Shown: positions 1 to 10,124 of the stretch, one piece after another
Layout of the letters: every line of letters starts with the position of its first letter
Position numbering within the stretch: the first letter of the stretch is position 1
Assembly: GCF_000002995.4 (NCBI RefSeq)
Contig: NW_025062375.1
Coordinates: forward strand, 1-20,913
Length of the DNA stretch: 20,913 nucleotides
Direction of reading: 5' to 3'
Source of the DNA: Brugia malayi
Taxonomy: Eukaryota > Nematoda > Chromadorea > Rhabditida > Onchocercidae
Notes under the pieces: generated by a model
Seen by the model: the letters and a program-made list of their open reading frames with translations, nothing else
Databases searched by the model: none
What the model was told of the DNA's origin: nothing
Position numbers and translations under genes: made by a program

Positions 1-2945
1 TATTCATTCGGAAAGAGCGACTGTAAGCAATGAATAATGGTTTGTAGAATTTCTCTGAAAGGTGCATGGATCGGCGGTAAAACGATTGATGGAGTAGCGG
101 TATTTTTTTTACTGGTATAATGCGGACATCTTTTTTTAAACTATTCGTTGATCATTTCAACTTTACGATATGATAACATAATGATAAGAGAACTTATATT
201 ATTGAATTTCATTTAACTCTCGCTCTGCTTTGTTGATTTAACTCATTGTTCTTCTCTACTTTACTTTTCCTTTTAAATTAACTTATACGTTTTGGTGCTA
301 AAATTTTTTGAATTTAAAATTTCAATATCTTATTGGCATTTAATTTCCGAGCACAAATCGTATTGCTGATCAAAAATTGTTTTCATATAGAAACAACATC
401 TAGTGCTATAATTCATTCATAGCTTCTTGTCATTGACAGTTGGCCAAAAATATGAAAGGTATGTGAATTTGTACGTATAACATCAGAGAATGAATAATTG
501 AAGCATAGAATAAATAAAATTATTTTATGCAAAGTTAAAAATTATTATTTTTTTCTTCAAATTCTATTTTAAATAAATTCCGTTTGCCTACTTTCTATTT
601 CATTTATTATTGTTACTTTTTCTGCTTTTCATTCTTTTCATAACTTTATATATGTATGAATTGATTTTTGTACAAAACCTCACAACTTACTGAAATAATT
701 TTCTTTTACGTTTTCGATGTTACAAAAAAAAAAAATAGTATAATAGTAATTCAAGCAGTGGCATAATAATAGAAATTTTGATAATAACAACTTGTAGGTC
801 TAATTTAATAAATATGTTCCGGTAATAGAGAATTTGCTCCATCGGCGATTGAATTTTGTTTATATCTCCATCTGATTTTTTACTTTCGTCGTATTTCGTT
901 GCTTTGTTAAAAAGGAATTTAAAAATAAAAAAATTTCTGCTTGTCAAAAATTAAATTTTTTTTTCATTTAAAACAAAAAAAAGATGAGAATTGGTAAATT
1001 ATAAGCGAAACTGATAGTATAATTTAACAAAGAATAGTCAATGAATAGTAAACAAATGTTATGCATCGTCATCATTGATTAATTAATTAATTTAAATCAA
1101 TCCCCATCAAATAATGACTCGGAAACTTATTATTCTTCAGTCAAAAAGTTACTTTCACTTGATGAAAACTAATTCAATCAAGCTTTTTGCTTTCTTTTTG
1201 CTATCATTCTTAAAACAAAATGGAATTAAAGCAAACTATAAATGGTGACGAAACGGTTGTTTGTTGGATTTATACAAAAATTTTTCATCAGAAACATTCA
1301 AATGAACTGACCGTTAATTTTTTTCTGCTTTATCATTAAAAGAAAACTTAAGCAATCACTAGCTAATAGGGAAGTCATTTAGTGCAGCAAAGAATAGAAG
1401 AATTTCTCTTAAAATTTGTCTGTATAAAGAGGAATCTCCTCTCCCTCAGATGTACTTCCTCAATTTTTCTAATAATAATTTCGATTAACGATAATTTTAT
1501 CTCAATAAAATTAACATTGCTACTTCACAAAGTACTCCCTATTTGGCTCTATAAATTAATCAAATCAGACCCCATTTCACGACAGGTAAGGTACAAAGCT
1601 CCCACTCAACTCATTTTCATTTTCATTCTGAATTGATAACTGGACACTTTCAATTTCTCTTCAGTCCAATTGAAGATCTAGTAATTAAAGTTAACATACA
1701 ATAATCGGTGAAAAAAACTTTGCAAAACAACTCTCAAATCCACATAACAGCCAAAACATCTAGGCTTGATTGAATTCTATCTGAAATCTGAAAGCAGAGG
1801 TCAGTTACTCAATTTCCATAAGCTATTATGCACTTCTGGGAGAACAAAGCAAACTATCACTGAACTTTCCAGAAAGCGTAGGAAGAAAGGAGAGCAAGTA
1901 GTAAGTATCGGTCGTTGCAGCAAATGAAACGGAAAAAGTTGTTTCAAATGACAGTACATTAAGAAAGGAAAAAGTTCAGAACTGATCAGTGATGAAATAA
2001 GCTTCTCAAAGAAACAAATAATTTTTTTTTTTCAAATTTTCAATTTGTGTAGAGCACATCGCCCATTTCATTTCCAAATTATTAGTGACTTACGCACAGT
2101 TTAATAAATCCCAACTGTCCGTAATAAATTTTAAATATTCAACTGCATGCAAGTATGAAAACACCTATGTAATGTGTATGTGCAACACTATTTCAGAATT
2201 AGCAACCTTATTCCACCTTTAACAGTCTGTCACCGATATGCCAAAATTGGTGAGCGACCCATTTAATCGTTTTTGGTAATACCATTAAAGAAAAGAAAGA
2301 GGCGGAAGTACGGACAAAAACTGTTTTTCAATATCAGAAAAGTTTGTATTATAACAAAATAAGAAAACAAACCAATCGTTTAATTTATTTTATTGTAACA
2401 AAATTCATCTATCTAAACAGATAGAACAATAATACGGTGAATTTTCTCAAAGCAATGCATGTTGTCCCCAAGTTTTGGATGAGAAATGCAATTTTGGAAC
2501 ACAATGCTTTCAATTCAATTCAATTTCCATTTCAGCTAGAAAATTCTGTAGAAGCAGAATGAAACAAGTAACACACAAATGTCTTTAAATTTTGCAGCAC
2601 AACTCAAATTATTCAGTGTGGCAACAATTCCAGGGCTTTCCTACCGGACAAAAATTAAAAAACTTAATGCTTCTTCAAAGGTTGTATAAGGAGAAGGTTC
2701 TTTTGCAAAACGAAACCCTTTTAGAAATATTATGCGATTCTGGAGGGAGGATTTCACTGCCATAAAAATTAGGGAAAGAATTTGACCGAGATTTCTCGAA
2801 TCATAAACTGCTTGATGCTTGGCTAATTCATAGAGTACACTTGTATTGTTGATTTGAATGATTGTTAATTAGTGCTTAAAATTCTATACTCAATTAAAAA
2901 CTTTAAAAATGCAAGCATTTACTATTTTGATTCGCAGTCCATTAC
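1..2945. other. Upstream region of unit 1, no gene supported
   Basis: I find no convincing exon here. Short open frames, such as one around 1382-1636, are AT-rich, and their counterparts in unit 2 are broken by indels that are not multiples of three. The stretch shares 1436-1835 with two other places in the window. It presumably holds the promoter of the downstream gene, but no core element stands out. The TATAAATAG-like string in unit 2 near 7640 is absent from unit 1. Confidence 0.6.
1436..1835 (+). repeat. Three-copy segment, copy in unit 1
   Basis: This 0.4 kb segment recurs at 8566-8990 and, without the rest of the unit, at 16226-16647. The unit 1 copy lacks a dozen bases (around AAGATTACTG) that the other two copies have, near 1510. 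It shows no coding potential. Confidence 0.85.
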
Positions 2946-2955
2946 TTTCTTTTAG
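2946..2955 (+). promoter_or_regulatory. Putative spliced-leader trans-splice acceptor, gene 1
   Basis: A pyrimidine-rich tract ending in TTTCTTTTAG lies 20 nt before the ATG at 2976 and is conserved before copy 2. There is no obvious upstream cis exon. A nematode spliced-leader acceptor at this distance would leave a 20 nt 5' UTR and would exclude the upstream ATG at 2909 from the mRNA. This supports 2976 as the start codon. The tract could alternatively be an ordinary cis acceptor. Confidence 0.5.
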
Positions 2956-2975
2956 TTCAAATTTGATTAATCGAG

Positions 2976-4386
2976 ATGGTGAAAATGAAGAAAGAAATTA
3001 TTTTCCTTCTTATCATTGCTTTTTCATCCTTCACAAAGGTATTAAATTTGTTTCAATTTTTTGGAAAACAATCTGTTTCCACTGAAATAGTCTCTGGTTT
3101 CACGTCCCGTAGGAAATCAAACTGCCTTTTTGTGAGCTTCTTTAAATGAACATTTTCACTATCACAAATTTTGTAACTTGTGATTTTTTTAGGCGACAAC
3201 TCCAGAAATTACGGCGGTAACAACAGCCTTTTTCACATTAACTCAGACAATAACAGCAAGAAGAGTTTCTTCAACAACAATGACAGCATTGTCAGCCGAA
3301 AATAAGAAAAATTCCCCTTCTCAACTGCTTGTCCAACAAATAGAAAAAGGACAGTCTCTTCTCCAAGAACTCCTGGAACAACAGCCTCACCAACAACTTC
3401 AACATCTACTCGAACAACTACAAAAAAACCACTCGCACTTTCAGAAGCTTCTTCAACGGCAACAGGAACTTCGTCAGCAACTTGAACAGAGTCCTAGCTG
3501 TGAAAATAAACTACAACTTCTTCATAAACTGCATAGTACCCTTCAGCAACTTCAAAAACAACAACAATTTCTGAATCAACTTCAAGAAAAACAAGAAGTT
3601 ATTCTTCAGAAACTTCTTCAACGACAACAAACTGTCCAATCTTTACTGAAACAACTACCTGATCAGCAAAAATTACTCGAAGAACAACAACCTATTCTTC
3701 AACAATTTTTGCAGCAGCAACTGCTTTCTCCAAAACAAACACTGCAGCCATCGACTTTGCATCAAGAAGCACTTGAACTTCAAAAACAAATGCAACAAAA
3801 TCACGAGCAATCTCGACATCAAGATCAAAATAATCTTAAAAATCAAATTCAGAAGCAAGAACAGCATCTTCAACTGCTTCAGCAACACGGTGATTTATCT
3901 GCAAAACTTTGGCAACAGGGACAAGTACTCTTTCAACAGCTTCAACATAAAGTGCTACTGATTCAGCTACTAAAACAGCCTCATTATTATCAGCAATTAC
4001 TTCAAGAACAACAATCTCTTCTTCAACAATTTCTACAGCTACAACAACAACTTCTTCAACAATACCAACAGCAACAACCACTTATTCAGCAGTTCATCCA
4101 ACAACAACAACAACTTGTGGATCTTATGGAGCAACAACAACAACTTGTTGTACAAATACTTCTAGAACCACCGAAAATGCATAATCTCCTTCAGCAACTT
4201 GAGCAACCACAAGCTCAATACCAACAACTTATGCAACAACAACAAGAACTTCTCCAACAACTACAGCAGAAACAATCTTCACTTCAACAACTTCTCCAAA
4301 AACAAAAGCCTGTCGTTGAAGGACTTCTGAAAAGCAAACAACAATTGGATTCTCTTCTCAAAATTTTAAAACAACACCAGAAATAA
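2976..4386 (+). CDS. Secreted Gln/Leu-rich hendecad-repeat protein, copy 1
   Basis: This is a two-exon gene: exon 1 2976-3038 (21 codons), phase-0 intron 3039-3192 (AAG|GT...TTTTTTTAG|GCG) and exon 2 3193-4386, giving 418 aa. Residues 1-21 form a signal peptide (basic start MVKMKK, core IIFLLIIAFSS). Residues 22-60 are Thr-rich (ATTPEITAVTTAFF). The rest is Gln/Leu-rich: 122 Gln and 81 Leu in the last 368 residues. Hydrophobic residues recur every 11 residues, clearest around residues 290-340, with consensus close to LLQQFLQQQQQ. This suggests an amphipathic helix or hendecad coiled coil. One Cys (residue 124) is the only Cys of the predicted mature part. A less repetitive island, NHEQSRHQDQ, near residue 224 is kept in copy 2. 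I do not recognise the family. It is predicted to be secreted. A fibrous, adhesive or lipid-binding role is only an inference from the helix pattern. Leu is encoded by CTN in 72 of 81 cases, unusual in such AT-rich DNA. Confidence 0.8.
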
Positions 4387-4514
4387 TCATTTCTCAAACA
4401 ATCACAGTATCAAAAATAAGTGATTTCGTTTTCTTATGGGATATCTGTTTTATTTTTTTATTTTTTCTAATCAACGCTGCAATTTACAATTTATTTTTCA
4501 AAATTTCCACATAA
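3303..4514 (+). pseudogene. Mucin-like Thr/Ser/Pro fossil frame inside and beyond exon 2, copy 1
   Basis: In the frame -1 to the Gln/Leu reading, this stretch translates to a Thr/Ser/Pro-rich, mucin-like sequence. It begins ACPTNRKRTVSS, continues with GTTASPTTSTSTRTTTKKP and has many TTT/TSS runs, broken by more than ten stop codons. After the Gln/Leu stop the same frame stays open to 4514 and includes TTPEI (also present at the start of exon 2) and a strongly hydrophobic segment of about 20 residues (about 4425-4490). That is the expected layout of a membrane- or GPI-anchored mucin. CAA/CTT codons automatically read as Thr/Ser in this frame, so composition alone proves little. The Cys residues, Pro spacing and hydrophobic end are the stronger clues. 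It is not translated as it stands. Confidence 0.5.
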
Positions 4515-4704
4515 AATTGTTCAGTGATTTCCTGCTTCATTAATTTCGAATCAAAGTATTGAACTAATCTAAACAACTACCAACTTCTCTGCAACAAAAT
4601 TATATTTTACAGTGGAAAAAGAAGTAACTTGTGGAACTATTACTATAACTACAAAAATATGAAAAATATCCGCCAAAAAATTTTTCGATGTGTAAATTTT
4701 AATG

Positions 4705-4789
4705 AATAAAAATTACATTTCAATACGACTTTTATGTGTGTTGTTTTACTTATAACTTCAGTTTACTTATATTTTAGCTGAGCAATAAA
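4705..4789 (+). terminator. Candidate polyadenylation signals, gene 1
   Basis: AATAAA occurs at 4705-4710 and again at 4784-4789, some 320-400 nt after the stop codon. Only the second is conserved in unit 2 (11872-11877). Use of either is inferred, and A+T-rich DNA contains this hexamer often. Confidence 0.35.
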
Positions 4790-5161
4790 CTTTGATGCGA
4801 CAATTAACAATAACTGACAGTTTTATTCTAAACTGCAAAGATATCATTTGTACAATTTAATTTGTTTATTTAATATCATTTTTGGTTCAGCAATTTCAGC
4901 ACAATAATTTTATGTAATATCACAGTATCTCGAGCTGATATAATTGATGAGAAACTTTGACTATGAGTAAACCAACTAAAAATCGGTTTAATCCTAATAA
5001 AATGAATATTGGAAATATACTAAGCAGTTTGGTCATAAAAGCAAAAAAGAGAGTTTTTTGTTTATTACTCTTTAGTTAATCATTTTCAGCATTAAATAAT
5101 GCAGAAGTTATTAAATAGTACAATAAATTAATAAATTAGCAAGGAAGAGTTGGAAATAATT
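4709..5161 (+). repeat. Left arm of an imperfect inverted repeat
   Basis: This segment, part of the gene's 3' flank, is repeated in reverse complement at 6057-6551 and directly at 11794-12249. With the right arm it encloses 0.9 kb of retrotransposon remnant. The arm ends at GGAAATAATT, the same string that borders the remnant in both other copies. Confidence 0.85.
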
Positions 5162-6056
5162 ACTGGTTAGGAAGACAAAACATGAAGAAACGTTGTTAGT
5201 TATTCCATGCGAACGAGGAAAATTCGAGAGGACATTAATGATTTTGGATATGAGAAGCGAATGCAACTTGGTCACTGAAATAATGGCCAACAAATTAGGT
5301 CTGTTGTTAGAGAAATCTAGTAATAAATAAAGATTACAGGTATTGCTAGTAACATTAGGAACTAGAACATCATCGGAACAATAAAGAATATTTCAAAATA
5401 TACTACAGAATTGATTATGATGGTAGAATAAGGTTAGAGGAGACATATCTGGAAATGGACCAAGATGAAAATGGCAATCAGTAAAATAACGAAGTTTGAA
5501 AGAAAGATTGGGAGAATGAAGAGAATCAGAGAACTAATAGAAAGAAAAATGTAAACTAGAGATTATTGGAATCGAAGAATTGATGACAAGACAGAGAGAA
5601 GTACGGAATGCTTTTCTAAATGCTTTAAGATGAAGTTATTGAAAAGATGAAGAAAGAATCTGCATTAGACTGTGATAAGCCCATAGAAAACCACCTGCGA
5701 GTTTTATTTGATACTTTAGCAAAGACATACATAGATTATTGGTAGGAATAATATTATGCAAAGAAAAGTAATTCTAGAAGTAGTCTCTCTATAAGAATAA
5801 TATGGTCATTCTTAGAGTATTCCATCAATGCATTAGGATTCATTGAAGTTTAAAAGTGTTTGGTATTATTCATGGCACAAATTAGAATGAATAATTGTTG
5901 GTCATTAGCATGTACACTTCTATCTTATAGAATTAAACTAATTGTTTGAAATCGCTTTTGTTTTTCCTTTAGTTTTTATTTGCCATCTAAGTTACGCAGA
6001 GTTACTGAATATGAATATGAATACTAGATATATACGATTTTTATATCTTTAAAAGA
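5162..6056 (+). mobile_element. BEL/Pao-like retrotransposon remnant (protease region), plus orientation
   Basis: Around 5180-5330 the plus strand reads as a degraded retroviral-type aspartic protease of the BEL/Pao (DUF1758-like) kind. It has a VIPC-type lead, then LMILDMRSECNLVTEIMA, then NKLGLLL, where an intact enzyme would have ILLDSGS/T at the active site. Here the D-S/T-G triad is D-M-R. Stops and frame changes follow within 60 codons, so no function remains. The same segment is present in inverted orientation at 12250-13240, where about 100 additional bases are retained in the middle. I could not assign the part from 5400 to 6056. Confidence 0.55.
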
Positions 6057-6551
6057 AATTACTTCCAACTATTCCTTACCATTTTATTAATTTGTTGTGC
6101 TGTTTTAACTCTGTTACAGAAACAAGCAACTTTTGCATTATTTAATGATGAAAATGATTAAAGTATTAAACAAAAAACACTCCTTTCTTGCTTTTATGAC
6201 CGAACTACTTAGTTTTCAATATTTTCATATTTTTAAGATTAAACTGAATATTCATATTATTAGGATTAAACCGATTTTTAGTTGGTTTACTCATAGTCAA
6301 AGTTTCTCATCAATTATATAAGCTCGAGATACTGTGATATTAGATAAAATTATTGTGATGAAATTGCTGAACCAAAAATGATATTAAATAAACAAATTAT
6401 ACTGCACAAATGATATCTTTGCAGTTTAGAATAAAACTGTCAGTTATTGTTAATTGTCGCATCAAAGTTTATTGCTTAGCTCCAATAGCATAAACTTAAA
6501 TTGAAAGTAAAACAACACACTGAAAATCACATTCAAATGTAATTTTGCTTT
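6057..6551 (-). repeat. Right arm of the inverted repeat
   Basis: This is the reverse complement of the 3' flank of the Gln/Leu gene. It is closer to the unit 2 version (11794-12249) than to the neighbouring arm at 4709-5161, for example in sharing the string AAAGCAAAATTACATTTGAA. This suggests that 5162-6551 came into unit 1 as an inverted copy of unit 2 sequence. Confidence 0.85.
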
Positions 6552-7132
6552 AACTACTGCAGCAAAGAACAAAAAAGAAAAAAAAAAATAATTGGCTTAT
6601 ATCCATAATTAAAACGTTAGTTAAACATAAATATTAAAAACAAAAATATCGATATAAAAGTTGAGAATACTTCATTTTTCCTTTATTTAAGTTTTGGGTG
6701 ATAATACTGGTATCGTTATTAAAATTATTTTTGAAATTCCTGGATTCGTTGTTGCAGCAAACATTTCATAAATTGAAAGTTTAATTACCTGCATTTGAGA
6801 TATTAAGGGAAGAACAAAAGAAGCAAAAACAGCCTTCTATCTTTGTTACTATCAGAAAGAAACTGGCAACATCTTTAATTTTAAATTAGTCATTTAGATC
6901 AGACTTTCCACGAATATTTAAGAGAATAGTTATGCATTTCAAATCGTAAGCTGAGCATTTTAAATTGGTTGTTAGCAACGATAATTGGGTATTAATTAGT
7001 AAGTCCTTCGCTAATTTTGTCGTTTGGTATCGATTTTGCGTGGAATTTGAGTTTGTCCGTGCTTTTTTGAAAAATTTTTCTTAATTAGCAGCGAAAATTC
7101 TACAGGTTAATATCCTGAAAATTCTGCATTAT
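6552..7132. other. Spacer between the two units, no gene seen
   Basis: This is AT-rich sequence with homopolymer A runs near 6580. It has no counterpart elsewhere in the window and no open frame of note. It may be the part of the full duplicated unit that lies to the left of position 1 in unit 1. Confidence 0.5.
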
Positions 7133-8565
7133 TATTCATTCGGAAAGAACGACTGTAAGCAATGGATAATGGTTTGTTGAATTTCTCTGAAAGATTGCAC
7201 GAATCGGCGGTAAAACGATTGATGGAGTAGCGGTATTTTTTAACTGGTATAATGCGGACATCTTTTTTTAAACTATTCGTTGATCATTTCAACTTTATGA
7301 TATGATAACATAATGATAAGAGAATTATATTATTGAATTTCATTTAACTCTCGCTCTGCTTTGTTGATTTAACTCATTGTTCTTCTCTACTTTACTTCTC
7401 CTTTGAAATTAACTTATACGTTTTGGTACTAAAATTTTTTGAATTTAAAATTTCAATATCTTATTGGCATTTAATTTCCGAGCACAAATCGTATTGCTGA
7501 TCAAAAATTCTTTTCATATAGAAACAACATCTAGTGTTATAATTCATTCGTAGCTTCTTTTCATTGACAGTTAGTCAAAAATATGAAAGGTATGTGAATT
7601 TTGTACGTATAACATCAGAGAATGAATAATTGAAGCATTGCTATAAATAGAATAAATAAAATTATTTTATGCAAAGTTAAAAATTATTATTTTTTTCTTC
7701 AAATTCTATTTTAAATAAATTCTGTTTTTCTACTTTCTATTCCATTTATTATTGTTACTTTTTCTGCTTTTCATTCTTTTCATAATTTTATATATGTATG
7801 AAATCATTTTTATACAAAACCTCACAATTTACTGAAATAATTTTCTTTTACGTTTTCGATGTTGCAAAAAAAAAAAAAATAATAGTAATTCAAGCAGTGG
7901 CATAATAATAGAATTTTTGATAATAACAACTTGAGGGTCTAATTTATTAAATATTTTCCGGATGCACTATTAATAGAGGATTTGCTCCATCGGCGATTGA
8001 ATTTTGTTTATATCTCCATCTGATTTTTTACTTTGATCATATTTCGTTGCCTTGCTAAAAAAGAATTAAAAAAAAATTCTGCTTGTCAAAAATTAAATTT
8101 TTTTTTCATTTAAAAGAAAAAAAGGTGAGAATTGGTAAATTATGAGCAACAACTGATAGTATAATTTAGCAAAGAATAGTCAATGAAAAGTTAACAAATG
8201 TCATGAATCGTTATCATTGATTAATTAATTAATTTAAATCAATCCCCATCAAATAATGACTCGGAAACTTATTATTCTTCAGTGCAAAAAGTTACTTTCA
8301 CTTGATGAAAACTAATTCAATCAAGCTTTTTGCTATCATTCTTAAAACAAAATGGAATTAAAGCAAACTATAAATGGTGACGAAACGGTTGTTTGTTGGA
8401 TTTATACAAAATTTTTCATCAGAAACATTCAAATGAACTGACCATTAATTTTTTTCTGCTTTATCATTAAAAGAAAACTTAAGCAATCACTAGCTAATAG
8501 GGAAGTCATTTAGTGCAGCAAAGAATAGAAGAATTTCTCTTAAAATTTGTCTGTATAAAGAGGAA

Positions 8566-8990
8566 TCTCCTCTCCCTCAGATGTACTTCCTCAATTTTTC
8601 TAATAATAATTTCGATTAACGATAATTTTATCTCAATAAAATAAGATTACTGTTAACATTGCTACTTCACAAAGTACTCCCTATTTGGCTCTATAAATTA
8701 CTCAAATCAGACCCCATTTCACGACAAGTAAGGTACAAAACATCCACTCAACGCATATAATCAAACTTACTTTCATTTTCATTCTGAACTGATAGCTGGA
8801 CACTTTCAATTTCTCTTCAGTCCAATTGAAGACCTAGTAATTAAAGATAACATACAATAATCGGTGAAAAAAAATTTGCAAGCAACTCGCAAATTCATAT
8901 AACAGCCAAAACATCTAGGCTTGATGGAATTCCATGTGAAATCTGAAAGCAGAGGTTAATTACTCAATTTCCATAAGCTATTATGCACTT
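8566..8990 (+). repeat. Three-copy segment, copy in unit 2
   Basis: This matches 1436-1835 and 16226-16647. It keeps the AAGATTACTG-containing bases missing from unit 1. Confidence 0.85.
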
Positions 8991-10094
8991 CTGGGAACAA
9001 AGCAAACTATCACTGAACTTTCTAGAAAGCGTAGGAAGAAAGGAGAGCAAGTAGTAAGTATCGGTCGTTGCAGCAAATGAAACGAAAAAATGTTTCAAAT
9101 GACAGTACATTAAGAAAGGAAAAAGTTTATTCATCACTGATCGGAATGATGGCTGAAGCTTCTCAAAGAAACAAATAATTTTTTTTTTCAAATTTTCAAT
9201 TTGTGTAGAGCACATCGCCCATTTCATTTCCAATTATTAGTGACTTACGCACAGTTTGATAAATCCAACTGTCCGTAATAAATTTTAAATATTCAACTGC
9301 ATGCAAGTATGCAAACACCTATGTAATGCTAATGTAATGTGTTATGTGCAACACTATTTCAGAATTAACAGTCTGTCACTGAAGTGCCAAAATTGGTGAG
9401 CGATCAGTCTAATCGTTTTTGGTAATACCTTTAAAGAAAAGAAAGAGGCGGAAGCACGGACAAAAACCGTTTTTCAATATCAGAAAAGTTTGTATTATAA
9501 CAAAATAAGAAAACAAACCAATCGTTTAATTTATTTTATTGTAATAAAATTCATCTATCTAAACAGAAAGAACAATAATACGGTGAATTTTCTCAAAGCA
9601 ATGCATGTTGTCCCAAGTTTTGGATGAGAAATGCAATTTTGGAACACAATGCTTTCAATTCAATTCAATCCATTTCAACTGGAAAATTCTGCAGAAGCAG
9701 AATGAAACAAGTAACACAAATGTCTTTAAATTTTGCAGCACAATTCAAATTATTCAGTGTGGCAACAATTCCAGGGCTTTCCTATGAACAAAAATTAAAA
9801 AACTTAATGCTTTTTCATAGTTTCTCAAAGGTTGCATAAGGAGAAGGTTCTTTTGAAAATGAAACCCTTTTAGAAATATTATGCGATTCTGGAGGGAGGA
9901 TTTCACTGCTATAGAAAGTAAGGAAAGAATTTGACCGAGATTTCTCGAATCATAAACTGCTTGGTACTTGGCTAATCCAAATAGTACACTTGTATTGTTG
10001 ATTTGAATGATTGTTAATTAGTGCTTAAAATTCTATACTCAATTGAAAACTTTAAAAATGCAAGCATTTATTGTTTTGATTCGCAGTCAATTAT

Positions 10095-10104
10095 TTTCTT
10101 TTAG
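10095..10104 (+). promoter_or_regulatory. Putative spliced-leader trans-splice acceptor, gene 2
   Basis: TTTTCTTTTAG ends 20 nt before the ATG at 10125, exactly as in copy 1, while bases just around it have changed. This conservation supports a functional acceptor but does not prove trans-splicing. Confidence 0.5.
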
Positions 10105-10124
10105 TTCAAATTCGATTAATCGAG

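Larger units (their letters stand above)
1..5161 (+). repeat. Large direct repeat, unit 1 (left end outside window)
   Basis: Position 1 aligns with 7133, and collinear similarity continues through the Gln/Leu-rich gene and its 3' flank to about 5161, which matches 12249. Noncoding parts differ by roughly 4-6% in the stretches compared by eye, with scattered small indels. The unit is a segmental duplication containing a whole gene, not a transposon with visible termini. The match is already under way at base 1, so the true left border is not visible here. Confidence 0.93.

Noticed and set aside
1382..1636. Plus-strand open frame in the three-copy segment (related one at 16137-16358)
   Set aside because: Copies in unit 2 and at 16226 are broken by insertions that are not multiples of three, and the composition is like noncoding DNA.
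3303..3330. Programmed -1 frameshift joining the Thr-rich N-terminus to the mucin-like frame
   Set aside because: No proper X XXY YYZ heptamer lies in the zero frame at the A-run, and the mucin-like frame has stops within about 65 codons in both copies, so no full-length product would result.
3836..4081. Val/Glu-rich open frame on the minus strand inside exon 2
   Set aside because: It is the reverse reading of CAA/CTT repeats. No start context, splice signal or independent support.
4709..6551. Long terminal inverted repeats of a DNA transposon
   Set aside because: The arms are the 3' flank of the duplicated gene and extend toward its 3' UTR. There is no transposase or target-site duplication. 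Inverted duplication explains it better.
8964..9233. Minus-strand open frame of 89 codons in unit 2
   Set aside because: The homologous stretch in unit 1 (about 1805-2085) has frame-breaking indels, so coding is not supported.
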